The notes under the pieces: model-generated
What the model was told of the DNA's origin: nothing
Database searches by the model: none
What the model saw: only the letters and a program-made list of their open reading frames with translations
Assembly (NCBI GenBank): GCA_002633005.1
Contig: NMRA01000024.1
Coordinates: 735,491-768,245 of the forward strand
Length of the DNA: 32,755 nt
Origin: Phoronis australis
Lineage: Eukaryota > Phoronida > Phoronidae
Reading direction: 5' to 3'
Shown: positions 20,121 through 31,793 of the stretch, in pieces
How the letters are laid out: each line of letters begins with the position of its first letter
Position numbering within the stretch: position 1 is the stretch's first letter
Made by a program: the position numbers and the translations under genes

Positions 20121-23100
20121 CGATATTTTTACTGATGCCAGCACAAATGTGTACGTGTACTCGAAGCCAAGCAATTAATCAATTTTCGAATCGGATTTCG
20201 AGTACAGAGATTAGACCGCGAGCCCTAGCTAATCTCTGTGGCGTTGACTTTAAAACCATTGAAATCTCTACAGTACTTTTATTTTATTTTTGTCAGTACT
20301 TACTTAGCGCCTTGGTCTGTGACACGAGAGAGGCAATACCTTTAGTCCGCTTCTGTATCGAAGTTAATCCCTGTCATTACGATTATCATACTAACGTGCC
20401 AGTCAGTCATTGAATGCCGTATAATATTTTCATTGCACTCTACTGGATGTGTTGTCTTGTACATGAAATTTACATGTCTTATTATCTAAATATCTCACAC
20501 CACTAGGTCCCCGATACGCTGTTAAGCGATCGTAGGCAAGCAAATAAGATGTGAAGTGAATGCGAGACTATTAAACATCGTACTTCTCTTGAGCGGATTC
20601 GCTCATCAGGGACAAGGGAGCGTAAGAGCCGGCGAATAATTACAGAAATCAATGTCAAATGTTCCACAATAATGAATAATAGAAGTATAATTATAAAAAT
20701 AATTAGTTCCAGCAATTTGCGGAGCTTGGTAGCTGGTGTATTTTGTTTCAAGAAAGCCGCCAGAACCGAAGAAGTGATTTGCTAAAAGATCTTTTTTGGT
20801 CATTCAGCAACACCGTGATGTAAATTGAACAATCCATCACGATAATCAAACATCTCATAAGCAAACCAATACTTAATGTTGACTGATCATCATATTTTTA
20901 ATTTTGTTGAGAGCATTTTGGCGCCTGTTTGATCAATGAAATATTTTCTTATGGCATTGCGTTACAAATTAAATTGTTCAAATGCCGTAACCTGAATTTT
21001 CATGGCGAATCCAGACTTTTACGCGGAGTACTTACTTGAGATTCAAGTGTGTAGTGATTGGTCGCCCCCGACATGTGCTCGAGGTGACACCCAAGCACCC
21101 TCCCTATCAGGAGGGGAAAATTTTCAACCTCAAGCGAAAGGTACCTGAAGCCTTTTTATGCTATGTTTCTATGCCAAACATTCGGTGATTGACTGTATTT
21201 AGCATATTACACTGTCTGTCATGTTACGGGTCAAGGGTCACTAGCTCTTAAGCCACCGGCCTATAGACACAAGTAGGAAAAATAACAAATACAAGCGCAC
21301 GACATGATAGTGCTTGTGTGTAGTTCAGTGGTGCATTTTCGGTTTCAAAAACATTATAAGAAGCGAATTACAAGACGAAATCTTTTAACTATCCTCGATC
21401 ACTGTCAGCAACATGCCATTTTTACTAGAAATCTATAAAACATAGGACTGTCTAGCTTTGATAGGCTTAGGCAATTACAGACAGCCTCTAGTATGGGCTA
21501 GACTAGTATTGGGTTAGACCCGAGAAAGAACTATGTTGCTCTCCCGAGTTCTATTTAACTTGATATGTCTGAGAGATCGGTCGCTTTTTGTTTTGATACA
21601 TCCACGGTTACTTCATTTCTCTGATTTTTTCTCTTACTAGGTTAGTAGATCTTACCTGCTTTGAATTTCTGTCGTCGTCAGCTCGCTTTGCAGTGCGTAA
21701 TTGGTCAGATCACGAATAGCGACATTTCAAGTGTAGTCCAGCGGCTTGAATGAGAAGTATTATTTCACGGCTATCCGGTGAATATCAACTCATAACGGAA
21801 GTTAACTTACTCCGTTTTTGCCAATCCGCGGACGAAAGTATCAGTGGTCGTGTGATAATAAAAAATTGAAATTCAACTCACTGTCTAATGACCATTGTGC
21901 GCTGAATTCAACGTTGAACAAAAACTACCTGCAGTTAAAGGAACACTAATTTTCGTTGAATAACACAAGTTTTTCGAATGCCGTAGGCTTTTGTGAGTTT
22001 TGGAGGGAATTACCTGTTTCTGAACCTGGTCTATAAGTTTTCTTGGCGAATGCAAGCACTAGTCAATACCTAACACACACTGGATTTGGACCATTATAAC
22101 ACCAGGTAACCTTGAGTAAAATGCAATTATGCTTGGAATCAAAACAAATCTGAACGTTTGACAATACCTCACCTTCGACGAAACCGTTGTGACTTTTTTA
22201 TTACCTGATTCCGTGGGTTTGTCTTTTTCGCACAGTAGAGTAGCACTAAAACTCTACTTATTCACCATCTGATTTAGTAAGCATTACCGTACTTACATTA
22301 TCTTGGAGCAAATGACTGAAAGAGGGAATATCGACATTGGTTTACAATAATTCTTTGTTGAATGCTCTTAACCTTCCGCCAATGAATCGTGAGAATCCTC
22401 ATCAGTGTATTTTCGAAATGTTGCGTGTTAGTTATTGGTCTCTACAGATAACGGCAATTCGTGATAATGGTGTACTGGCGCTTCTCGTGATTTCATGGAT
22501 TTGCCTACGAGCACCGTGACGTCATCGTTGATTGCTGTGTCAATAACCTTCGCCGGGAGAATACAATATACAATATACAATATCAAAGTCCACGCAAAGC
22601 TAAAACATTTGAGAGGGATCAGGTAAACCCACACATTCCAGATTTTATCGATGCCATAAAGTAGATGGCTCAAAAACAGAAATCACAACAGGTGAATGGA
22701 AGAAAAGTTGCTGAATTGTTCTAGTGCCCGCTCGAATGTGCAATGGAATCTGGGGAAAACACAAGACCTACACTCTTTCACAGTTTTACGAAAGGTAGCA
22801 CTGTAGAATGTGCTTCTCATTTGTTGAAGTGATGAAACCGACGTCATAACATTCAGTCATTCTCATTGGTTTAAATCTGGGAAACTCCTTTCAGTTTACT
22901 GTTGCAGTATGACGACCACTTATGACTTGAATAGTTGCAATTTATTAAAACGGGCACCAATCAAAGTAAACAAAACCAAGTGAACCTTGGTCCCGTAGCT
23001 AAGCCCAAACAAATACAGTGCATAGAAGGCGTGTGAAAGTGGTGGCGATGTGATCGATAAACTTCCGACCAAGCATGCGCATTGATGCCCACACACGGAA

Positions 23101-25558
23101 TTCCGTGTGTCGTTCATTATTGTATGTTTCAAAAGAGTCACTTTTCAGTATAAGTGACGCTGTGTCAGAGGTAACACAAGTTCACGCAAGTCTTCGCGAG
23201 ATATCGCCGTGTAATTTAAGTGAAGCACGTGGTCACATAGCTTCATCCGTGAAATTCTTGCGTCTACGAAACTCAACCATGAATCCGGCGGAAGCGCTCA
23301 CTTCCTATTGGCCTACACTTTTTTGCGACGACTTGTCTAGGTCGCTTATACGCTTCTACCACCGGAAACTGCACTCGTTGATGGCTATCGCGCTCGTTCA
23401 CGAGTGAAAGGTTACTTGTCAACAAGTTACATGGGGACAGATGTAATAAGAATGATGATTTCCGGTTCATGCTGAAGGCCTATTCACCTGAATTGGTTTT
23501 GCGCCTTGTACGTGATATTCATGCCAAGAATTGTACGATGACACTTGGTTTACCTCAAAATTCAACTTTGCCTAGTGGTTTGATAATGGGCCCAATTATG
23601 TTGCACACCCAGCAAAATTAATGAGGGGCATAATACGGCAACATAATATGCCTACAAATGTTTTAGGTTGTAAAAGTCCCATTTCTTGTCCGATTTTCAA
23701 AGTTCAACAACCTAACCATGTGCACTTTCACGAACTGTTCAAATATGCTATTTAAAAAACTTTCAAAACGAAAATCCAAAAAATACTATTGTCGCCCCCA
23801 CTGAGTTTATGATGGGTCTGATTATCTAGAGTGATTAGCAGCCTAAGGCGCTGTAATTAACTACAACAGCATGGTGTCTTTGATCAGTGCCCACAGATTT
23901 CGAGTTCCGCAAACCGATTGAGTTGCCCAATCTCGACCGTTGAAGGCAGTATCAACGTAGGATTCTTTTCATGTTGACTATATTTTGATTGGTTGTGCAG
24001 CTGCAAAATTAAGATATCCATCCATTTTGACTCAGAAAAAGAGACACATTTAAAGGGAGTTTAAAAGAAAACGTCACCCTTTCGAAGCTGTTGTGTTTCA
24101 ATCAGAAACACCACTTTTTCGTAGCCGAAGGTTGAATTTTCAACACCGCATTAAGCCCGAAACAGTATAAAAAGAGACACCCTATTGTCAAAAACTAGCA
24201 CGTCTTAATTTTGTAAACAAATTCTCGAAAATGTAAATCTCAATAAAAGCTCTCCTGTAGAACTGTGTAGGCATAGGTGATATAACAGGACCATTTTGTT
24301 GAGTTTCGGACTCCCGTCATGAAACGGCTTTTTAAAGGAGTTAAAAAGCACCCCTTCGTCAGGAAATTTGTTAGAACAGATGACCTTATGCCAGCGCGCT
24401 TCGCGTCCTGTGCTGTACATCTTTTTTAATGGGAATTCCCCTGGGTTTTTGCCTGAAAGTCACCTTTTGCATGACAGCAAAACTCGTTTCCCTAATTCAA
24501 AGACTGCGCCATATTCGGAACATCCTTCTACAACTTTTCACGGTTCCGTTATCCATACTATTACAGACCATTGCGGGTACGTCGGAAGTCACGTGACCAC
24601 GTAAACGATTGTATAATTGACACTGAAGTAAGAGCGGTTAGTCACAATTCACCTGTCATCAACTAACATTAGCATCGACTTGTCCGTTGATTCAACTCTG
24701 ACAATAAATCTGATACTGTCAACAATATGTCGCGGTAATGAAGTGAACAGGAAGTGACAATCATGCGGCAACACCCTTGGCAAGGGTGTGGCCGCATGGG
24801 CCTTGCGGTGACGCGTACTACATCGGGAATAAACTGGCCGTTGTAGAAAAAAAAGTGATTGCAATGGTGAAGATACGATTCCATTTCGCAAGTACCGCGT
24901 CTTACACTGAGTTATATTACGTAATACTAAAGTATCTTATCTTCCCAAGAAACTCGCGGAAATGCAAGAATCGAAAGTTTTCTTAAACTCAGTTTACCAG
25001 CTTTTGTCCTAGCTCTGCCGAAATCACTTCTAATCTGGGTAAAACACGAGTTGTGACCACTTGCGATAGTTTTTGGCATAAGACGGATTAACTTTAGATT
25101 TTTTTCATTGATAGCACCTTCTTTGGGTCATTATATGTGTTTCACATAAAACCACAGCAATGAGCACAATGATGGGAGTTCCTAAGCTTTGTCTCATTGT
25201 ACCGTGCTGTTTACTCGGGCCGACTGGCGTGTGCGACTAATCATGCCACGTAAACACGTGCTTTGACGCGATTTTTCAAGATCAAAGTCGAGCACGATTT
25301 CATTTAAAATAGAGCAGGTCCTCTGATTTCCGTCTGGCTTTCGCTCACCTCGCACGTTAAACAATGCATGTTACGTTTGACGCGAAAGCGTGTGAATTCC
25401 GAGCTGTATTATCCAACGTAAAACTTCACCAACGATATGAAGGACGAAATGATAAGACCCAAAATGCAATTGACGAATGAGAAATGGGACGCACGGAATT
25501 GTGAAAGTAACGCCTTAGTTTTATGAATTAGAACGTCACTTAGTGCAGTGAATACACA
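20121..25558. other. No gene seen
   Basis: About 5.4 kb without a supported exon. It contains a degenerate MITE B-like core near 23164-23245 and a short (ACAATAT)n stretch near 22562-22583. The longest open frame (110 codons, 23075-23407) has no recognisable similarity. Confidence 0.5.
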
Positions 25559-25720
25559 TAGATTATTACATGGCGAAGTCGTTATCCCCCGTTATCTAGA
25601 GCCCGAGTGGATTTTGGAGAATTATCGCCCGAGGGACGTTAGCCCCGAGGTTGATAATTCTCCAAAATCCACGAGGGCTCTAGATAAGGGGAATAACGAC
25701 TGAGAACATGTAATAATCTA
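25559..25720. repeat. Foldback hairpin D1
   Basis: Arms of about 78 bp running from TAGATTATTACATG to its complement CATGTAATAATCTA, with GTTATCTAGAGCCC and GGATTTTGGAGAATTATC in the left arm and their complements in the right arm, around a short ACGTTA loop. Roughly 85 % complementary by eye. Confidence 0.8.
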
Positions 25721-26430
25721 GTTATACCACATACTGAACGAGAAACATTGCAATGAATCGATCTACCTTTCTCGACTCACTTCGGCTTTGTAACTACTTT
25801 CTACGTCAGAGGCCCGGGGTCAGAGGTCGTGACCTTTTAAGAAAAGCTTAGCTATTTTTGTCAAATAATGCTTAATATACTCAAAACCAATTGAAAATTT
25901 GAACAGAATAGAAATAAAGTGAATCTATAAATTAAGGTTTAGCAACTATTACAGCTTACTACACATTTTATCACGTTAAGCTTCGACCGGGAAAATATCT
26001 TCTGCTAAAGTAGGTTGCCACTAGTAACTGACTATAATGCTCAAGTCAAAGGATCTCAACGACATGATACCCGCATTCAAATTGGAGATCGGTGATTTAC
26101 AAGTGAGTGAACACGAGAGAAAAATGTCACAGAATTAAAATATCGTTTTTATGGAAATTATGCGTCTTATTTTTCATAGCGTATAAATGTCGGTGCAATG
26201 CCCTTTGCTGAACATGCGATTGTTGCGCGTGCTCATTTAAGTATTCTGTTTTCATATTCGATGACGTCAGCCTCTGAGTGATGTAGTGCTACAGTCGGCG
26301 ACTCGAAACTATGAGGCCCGGCTTCGAATTCGGCCTCGGTTTCCCGCCAAAATGTTATCTCACTAGTGAGATAACTTTATGGGTTATTACACGGTTGTAT
26401 CTGCCATTCGAGGCTAAAATTGTGGTATAA
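25559..26430. repeat. Tandem composite unit D, copy 1
   Basis: Begins with a foldback hairpin (25559-25720). It continues through blocks such as GAAACATTGCAATGAAT, GAGGTCGTGACCTTTTAAG, AAGCTTCGACCGGGAAA and ATGATACCCGCATTCAAA, then a degenerate tRNA-like part (26270-26340) and a 22-base palindrome GTTATCTCACT|AGTGAGATAAC (26355-26376). It ends GGGTTATTACACGGTTGTAT. The same order recurs in 26474-27293. Confidence 0.85.
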
Positions 26431-26470
26431 ACGTGGTTATACCACAATTTTAGCCTCGAATGGCAGATAC
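26397..26470. repeat. Perfect 34 bp inverted repeat at unit junction
   Basis: Left arm GTATCTGCCATTCGAGGCTA... (26397-26430) and right arm (26437-26470) are exact complements around ACGTGG. It joins the right end of unit 1 to the left side of unit 2. Confidence 0.9.
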
Positions 26471-26473
26471 ATA

Positions 26474-27293
26474 TAGATTATTACATGGCGAAGTCGTTAT
26501 CCCCCGATATCTAGAGCCTGAGTGGCGTTAGCCCCGAGGGTGATAATTCTCCAAAATCCACGAGGGCTCTAGATAACGGGGGATAACGGCTGAGAACATG
26601 TAATAATCTATTTATACCACATACTATACGAGAAACATTGCAATGAATCTATTTACCTTTTCTGACTCTCCACGGCTTTGTAACTACTTTCTATGTCAGA
26701 GGCCAGGGGTCGGAGGTCGTGACCTTTTAAGAAAAGCCGAGCTATTTTTGTCAAATTGCTTTTACTCAAAACCAATTGAAAACTTAAATATAATAGAAAT
26801 AAATTGAATTTATAAATTAAGGTTTACCAACTATTATAGCTTAAAACACATTTTTTTCACGCTAAGCTTCGACCGGGAAATTATCGTCTGCTAAAGTAGG
26901 TTACCACTGGTAACTTAATATAATTCTCAAGTCAAAGATCCTGACGACATGATACCCGCATTCAAACTGAAGATCGGTGATTTACAAGTAAGAGGACATG
27001 AGAGAAAAATTTCATTGAATTAAGATATCATTTTTATGGAAATTATGTGTCTTATTTTTCGTACAATGCGGTTTGCTGAACATGCCAATATTGCGCGTGC
27101 TCATTTAAGTATTCTATTTTCACTCTTGGATGACGTCAGTCGCTGCGTGGTGTAGTGGTAAAGTCGGCGACCAGCAATTCCAAGGTCCCGGGTTCGATTC
27201 CGTCCTCGGTTTCCCGCCACTAGTGAGATAACTTTATGGGTTATTACACGGTTGTATCTGCCATTTGACGCTAATATTGTGGTATAAAACCGT
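26474..27293. repeat. Tandem composite unit D, copy 2
   Basis: Same order of blocks as 25559-26430 with indels (offset grows smaller from 915 to 857). The foldback (26474-26610) has lost part of its left arm, and only half of the 22-base palindrome is left. Confidence 0.85.
27139..27209 (+). repeat. tRNA-like segment with A and B boxes (SINE part of unit D)
   Basis: A-box-like TGGTGTAGTGGTAAAG (from about 27148) and B-box GGTTCGATTCC (27191-27201). The equivalent in copy 1 (about 26280-26340) is degenerate. The acceptor stem does not close, so it is not called a functional tRNA. Confidence 0.55.
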
Positions 27294-28953
27294 GTAACCG
27301 GGATTTAGCTCAACCATCAGGGCGTTTGGATGTGACGTGCTGGGGCTGATCTCAAAGAAAGAAATTTCTCCCCGATAATGCCCCATGAGAACGAAACACG
27401 ACCCAACACTACCAGATGCATGACAACGGCACAAATACTATCGGCAACAGGGTTTCTCATCCTCCTGAATAAAAAATTACCAATAATATTCTCGCTAACG
27501 ATACCTCTGGCGTGAGAGCTCGATGTTACTTGCGCGTTGTGCTTAGGACGAAGCGCTAACGTTTGTTAACCGCCTTTTAGGTAGTATCCAGCGATTGCTT
27601 TCACAGCCTGTTGAATCCGAGCACAGTAACCGCACATAACCACAATTGGGTTTTCACGAGATGACACGTGCATCGCTTTGTTGAGCGGTATATCTGTATT
27701 ACAATAACATTTACTGCTACCGTTCATTCTCTTACAAGCTACTCAGTCACGTCTGCCATATCGATGATTACAGTATGAGATACAGAAAACAATTTCAGTA
27801 ACGACTAGACAGCGATGGTAAATCTGATTACTTTGCAATCATTTTTCGTAAAACGTATTCAAATGCTACTTACGACGTCGCAAGGAGAAGTGAGTTTTTT
27901 GCATGCTCACTAACGTTCTACAACTGAATTCAAAATTCAAAATACTGCTTTATTGAGGTTGATAAACTCCAGATCCTACTTTCGACTTTCCACTTAAGTG
28001 AAAATCAATACGAAACCTATTCGCTCTGGCAAATACAACACGATTCGTATCAACAGTGCGAATCCAATTTCGTGCGCCAGTACTTCACAGACTCCCAGAA
28101 GCCTCTCAAGAGTATCCTTGGGGGGTCGCGGGTGAATCTCGAAAATCGTGTGAAGCTTAATTGGGTAATGAGAATCGACTTTTAAGGACAAAACGGTAAC
28201 TTTAATAATCAAGGAGTTTTGAAAGCTAAATGTAATTTTACCAGTTAAAACTGTCTTGGGAGGTTTGGTGGCGGGAAAACTTGGCGTATTAGATTGAAAT
28301 GAAATGTATTTGGAGTTCAAATTTCTGAAATAGATCCAAGCCGGGCGTTGATATCAAATCAAGATCTCATCAAAAATAGAATTAAAAAGCTGGAGTGCAA
28401 ATATAAATCAGACACGGGGAATCTTGGCTTTGCGAAAACGAGGTTGCGTGTTGATCATAGCTAACACGAGACTTGTGGTCATGACAAAATATCCGATTAT
28501 ACGATTCAGTTGGCAACCTTCCTAAATTGATGGGAGGTTCCTTGAAGGTAAATTTACTTACTTCTAACACGGTTTTTCCATTGAACATATCGGTTGCGGT
28601 TTTTAGCCAGCTCATTCAATCACTGAGACTATAAACTACTAAGAGGCAATAATTCTGGTTTCTAGGCGAGTAGTGGAAAAAAAACTGGCAGTTGTTATTG
28701 TTTTAGACTACTGCACACAAAGTTTGCTTGTAGTAGTTTAGTTTCAAACACGGTCGAAGCAGCATTGACGTCTGGGGAATTGCAAAGTTTCACTGCAACG
28801 AATGTCAATTCAAGCAAAGGATGAGACCACGATGACTGGTTTGAAAGACCAAACACGCTTGTAAGGAAAGTCGTTTTTGACACCGGGACATTGTATATAG
28901 CGGTTTTAATCGTTCTTTTCAGTGTCAAATTGTATGCGCCCGATTTGAGCACT
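27294..28953. other. Mostly empty; one weak exon candidate
   Basis: Non-coding apart from a tentative minus-strand start exon at 28562-28615. Open frames at 27994-28320 and 28695-28952 have no recognisable similarity. Confidence 0.4.
28562..28615 (-). CDS. Tentative 18-codon start exon, product unknown
   Basis: ATG at 28615 begins MSWLKTATDMFNGKTVLE and ends at a strong donor GAA|GTAAGT (GT at 28561-28560). A TGA lies directly before the ATG. The predicted phase at the donor is 0, which does not match the syt17-like exon at 14604, so it would belong to another gene. No downstream exon was found and the peptide is not recognised; it may be chance. Confidence 0.15.
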
Positions 28954-29219
28954 CATGCACGCATCCGGGGGGGGGGTGGGGCTCGGGGGCTCGAACGAGC
29001 CCTTGCCCCATTTGGCGAAGTGGGCAAAAAGGTCCGCCTCAGAGAAACAAAAACTCCGAAAAAGCAGAAAATGAGACAAATGTCCACTAAAAATGCAGGA
29101 ACTGCCAAAATTCGGCGAATGTACAATTCATATCTCTGAACGTACCCCGTGAATCTTAGCAAAAGATCTACATTCTCAAAAATACGAGCCTCCCCATTTT
29201 TAGGCTGGGTGCGCGCATG
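28954..29219 (+). mobile_element. TIR element A, copy 3
   Basis: 266 bp from CATGCACGCATCCGGGGGGG to TAGGCTGGGTGCGCGCATG, with CCATTTGGCGAAGTGGGCAA, AGAAACAAAAACTCCGA and GTACAATTC inside. TGAGCA occurs at both edges (28946-28951 and 29218-29223), overlapping the right end, and may mark the insertion target. Confidence 0.8.
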
Positions 29220-31571
29220 AGCAGTTAGAAAGTGTGAGCACGTGATCCATGCGGTACACTCTGGCAAGTAGAAATTGCTCATGAGACTACAAGCGACCCA
29301 AATCAAATAATCTAGAAAAGCACTTTAGTGCAAAAATTTAACTGTTTGATGTCACCACTGAATTTATTCATTTTGAAAAAGTGTGACAACTGTCTGCAAA
29401 AATGTTTATGCAATCGTATTGCTATTAAATATGGTTCACAATGTTCAAAAATAAAATATTGCAATACTGCTTACTGTCGAATAATGTAAATGTTCACAGT
29501 ACCTGAAGAGCACGCTGAGCCTTGAGCGCCAATCCAATTAATAAGCCTTCTGTTTTCTGTTCTCTGTAAAGAGGATTTTACTTGTCAGGTACGCTGAATG
29601 AAAACGAAGCTTATGTGTAGCGATAACATCATTACTGCTTTTATACTACCTGGTAATTAACGGCTGTTGCTACGCAACACGAGAATGAGCCATCGATGCC
29701 AGTTCAAGCTGTATTTTTCAAGTCACATTAATTCCTCCGGAGCTGTGTTTGATATTAATACGAGCGAGCTGTATGGCTGTACTCAATTTAAAAAATCGTA
29801 TGGTTCGTATTCAATGTACTTGTGAATAAAAAACTACAGTTCGTAATTCGAATCGTGAAAACAACCTGTTTAGGATAATTTCGATATTGACAAGCGCTTT
29901 TATGCTTACTGTGTAGGCCTAGGTAATTAGTGCGATATTAACCTGAATTGACTCGAAACGGAAAGCACGCAAAATTAGTAAAAAACAACCTCGCACTTAA
30001 TATCGAATCTCCCAAGTATAAACCCGGGAGTTTCAATATAGTCCTAGGTATAAACATAACTACAATAGGTTTTCCCAAACGTTTAACTTACAAAAAAATT
30101 TGATGTTGTTTTAATCCTCGTCATTACGTTTTGAAGCACCCTGTAAATAATTCGCGCCAAATTCTGTATGTCGGATTTTTAAAATCATTGACGGCAAAGT
30201 TTTATTATCTGCACAAAAGCAATGTCCACACCAGTGTTAGCAACCACCCGATTGCGCTTTTTAAAAGCATATCAGTTTCCGTTAACATATTTTTAGCACT
30301 TAAATTGAATTGAAAATTCTGTTTCTCTATTTTATTAGCTACAAAATGGTGTGGCGGATTTTCTAGGCTATTACAATCGAGACTTCAATTTTTAATTAAA
30401 TGTTTTTGACAATTCTCTGACTAAAAGATCTTGAAATAAAATTTAAAAAAGCTTTTGTAATTAATAGAATAAAGAAACAGAGTTTAAGATTTCGTTCAAA
30501 AGTTCACGTTACTTTGTGGGGAATTCGGAGATCTCCAAGAGAATTCACATTAAAAAAACGTAATCTAGTAAATAACAACATCCGGGCATTCCTTTCATGC
30601 CCAAAATAAGATTCTGTGATCATCAACGATTTTTAACATATCCAGTTTTATGGGTCTGCCATTAATAGTTTCACAGAAATAAGTTGATCCTCGGTAACAA
30701 AGGTATCAGTTTATTCATTTATTGAAAACACAAAAACAACGTACAATAAACAAAGGGCACAGACACACGCGCACTCCAAACTCGCGCGCGCGCATTTCGA
30801 GACCTGACGACAAAATTAGAACCGGTTTCTGCTCAAGAGAACAAAAGAGTCAGAGTCGGACTAACTATTGTTAAATTTTTCATATTCACAATTTCTGAAA
30901 TATAGATATTTTTTTTATTTTATTACCTTAACTGTTTGAAGCAGTCATAATAATAATTATGATATTGCTTCCACTCATAACTTATTTCCTTTTGTTCATA
31001 AATTAACCAATAAGTTCCTTGCAAATTTCCAGCGGGGAGAAATGCATGAAGTCTCTCATGAATAATCATATTCTAAAAGTTATAATATTTAAAAATCGTT
31101 TTAAGCCATATTCATAAATATTCGTTGTTCAATTAAAATTCGTGAATATTCAAACTAGGGTGTCGTTACTTTTGAACACCCAGTAGAGTGTCTGATAGTT
31201 AGATTGCGGATAGCCACATCTGAGATCCAGCGGCAGAAGTATCAATGGTTTCAATTATACACAACAAATCAAGCACAGTGAGAAAGATAGATGATACCAT
31301 AGAAATCGTATTTTTAGAATTGTCTATGGATGATACGTTTGTAGAAACATTGTTATTATATACATATCAGGCGGAGATCCTAAGGAAAACACCGCTTCAT
31401 TCGTAACGATAATAAAAATACAAAATATAAAAGAAATGTGAAAGGAGTGGATACTTATTATATTTACAATATCCATACGTTAAGCATTTCTTGATTGGCT
31501 GACAGAGCACACTTTCATAAATCAATGACACCTAAAATCGAGGCAGGGTAGAAATAACGTAGTGCTGCAAG
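29220..31571. other. AT-rich, no gene seen
   Basis: About 2.3 kb of AT-rich sequence without exons. A short (CG)n run is at about 30781-30793. Confidence 0.5.
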
Positions 31572-31793
31572 GCGCGCACCCAGCCTAAAACATAGGGGGC
31601 TCGAATTTTTGAGAATGTGGACCTTTTACTAAAAAAAACTTTTACTAAAAAAAATGGGAGAACGGAGTTCGTTTCGAGCTGGGAATTGTGCATCCGCCGC
31701 ATTCCAGCCTTTTTAGTGTACTTTCGTCTCGTTTTCTCTACTATTTGTTTCTCTGAGGCGGACCTTTTTGCACCCTTTGCCAAATGGGAGGGC
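31572..31793 (-). mobile_element. TIR element A, copy 5 (reverse, truncated)
   Basis: Begins GCGCGCACCCAGCCTAAAAC and GGGGGCTCGAATTTTTGAGA and continues to GGACCTTTTTGCACCC, CAAATGGGAGG, the reverse complement of the full element. An ACTTTTACTAAAAAAAA-type duplication lies inside (about 31626-31653). The other TIR is lost. Confidence 0.7.

Noticed and set aside
27139-27209. Functional tRNA gene
   Set aside because: A and B boxes are present, but the acceptor stem does not pair and the segment is part of a repeated unit.
27301-27345. TAGCTCAACCATCAGGGCG resembling a tRNA D arm
   Set aside because: No B box or T arm follows at the right distance.
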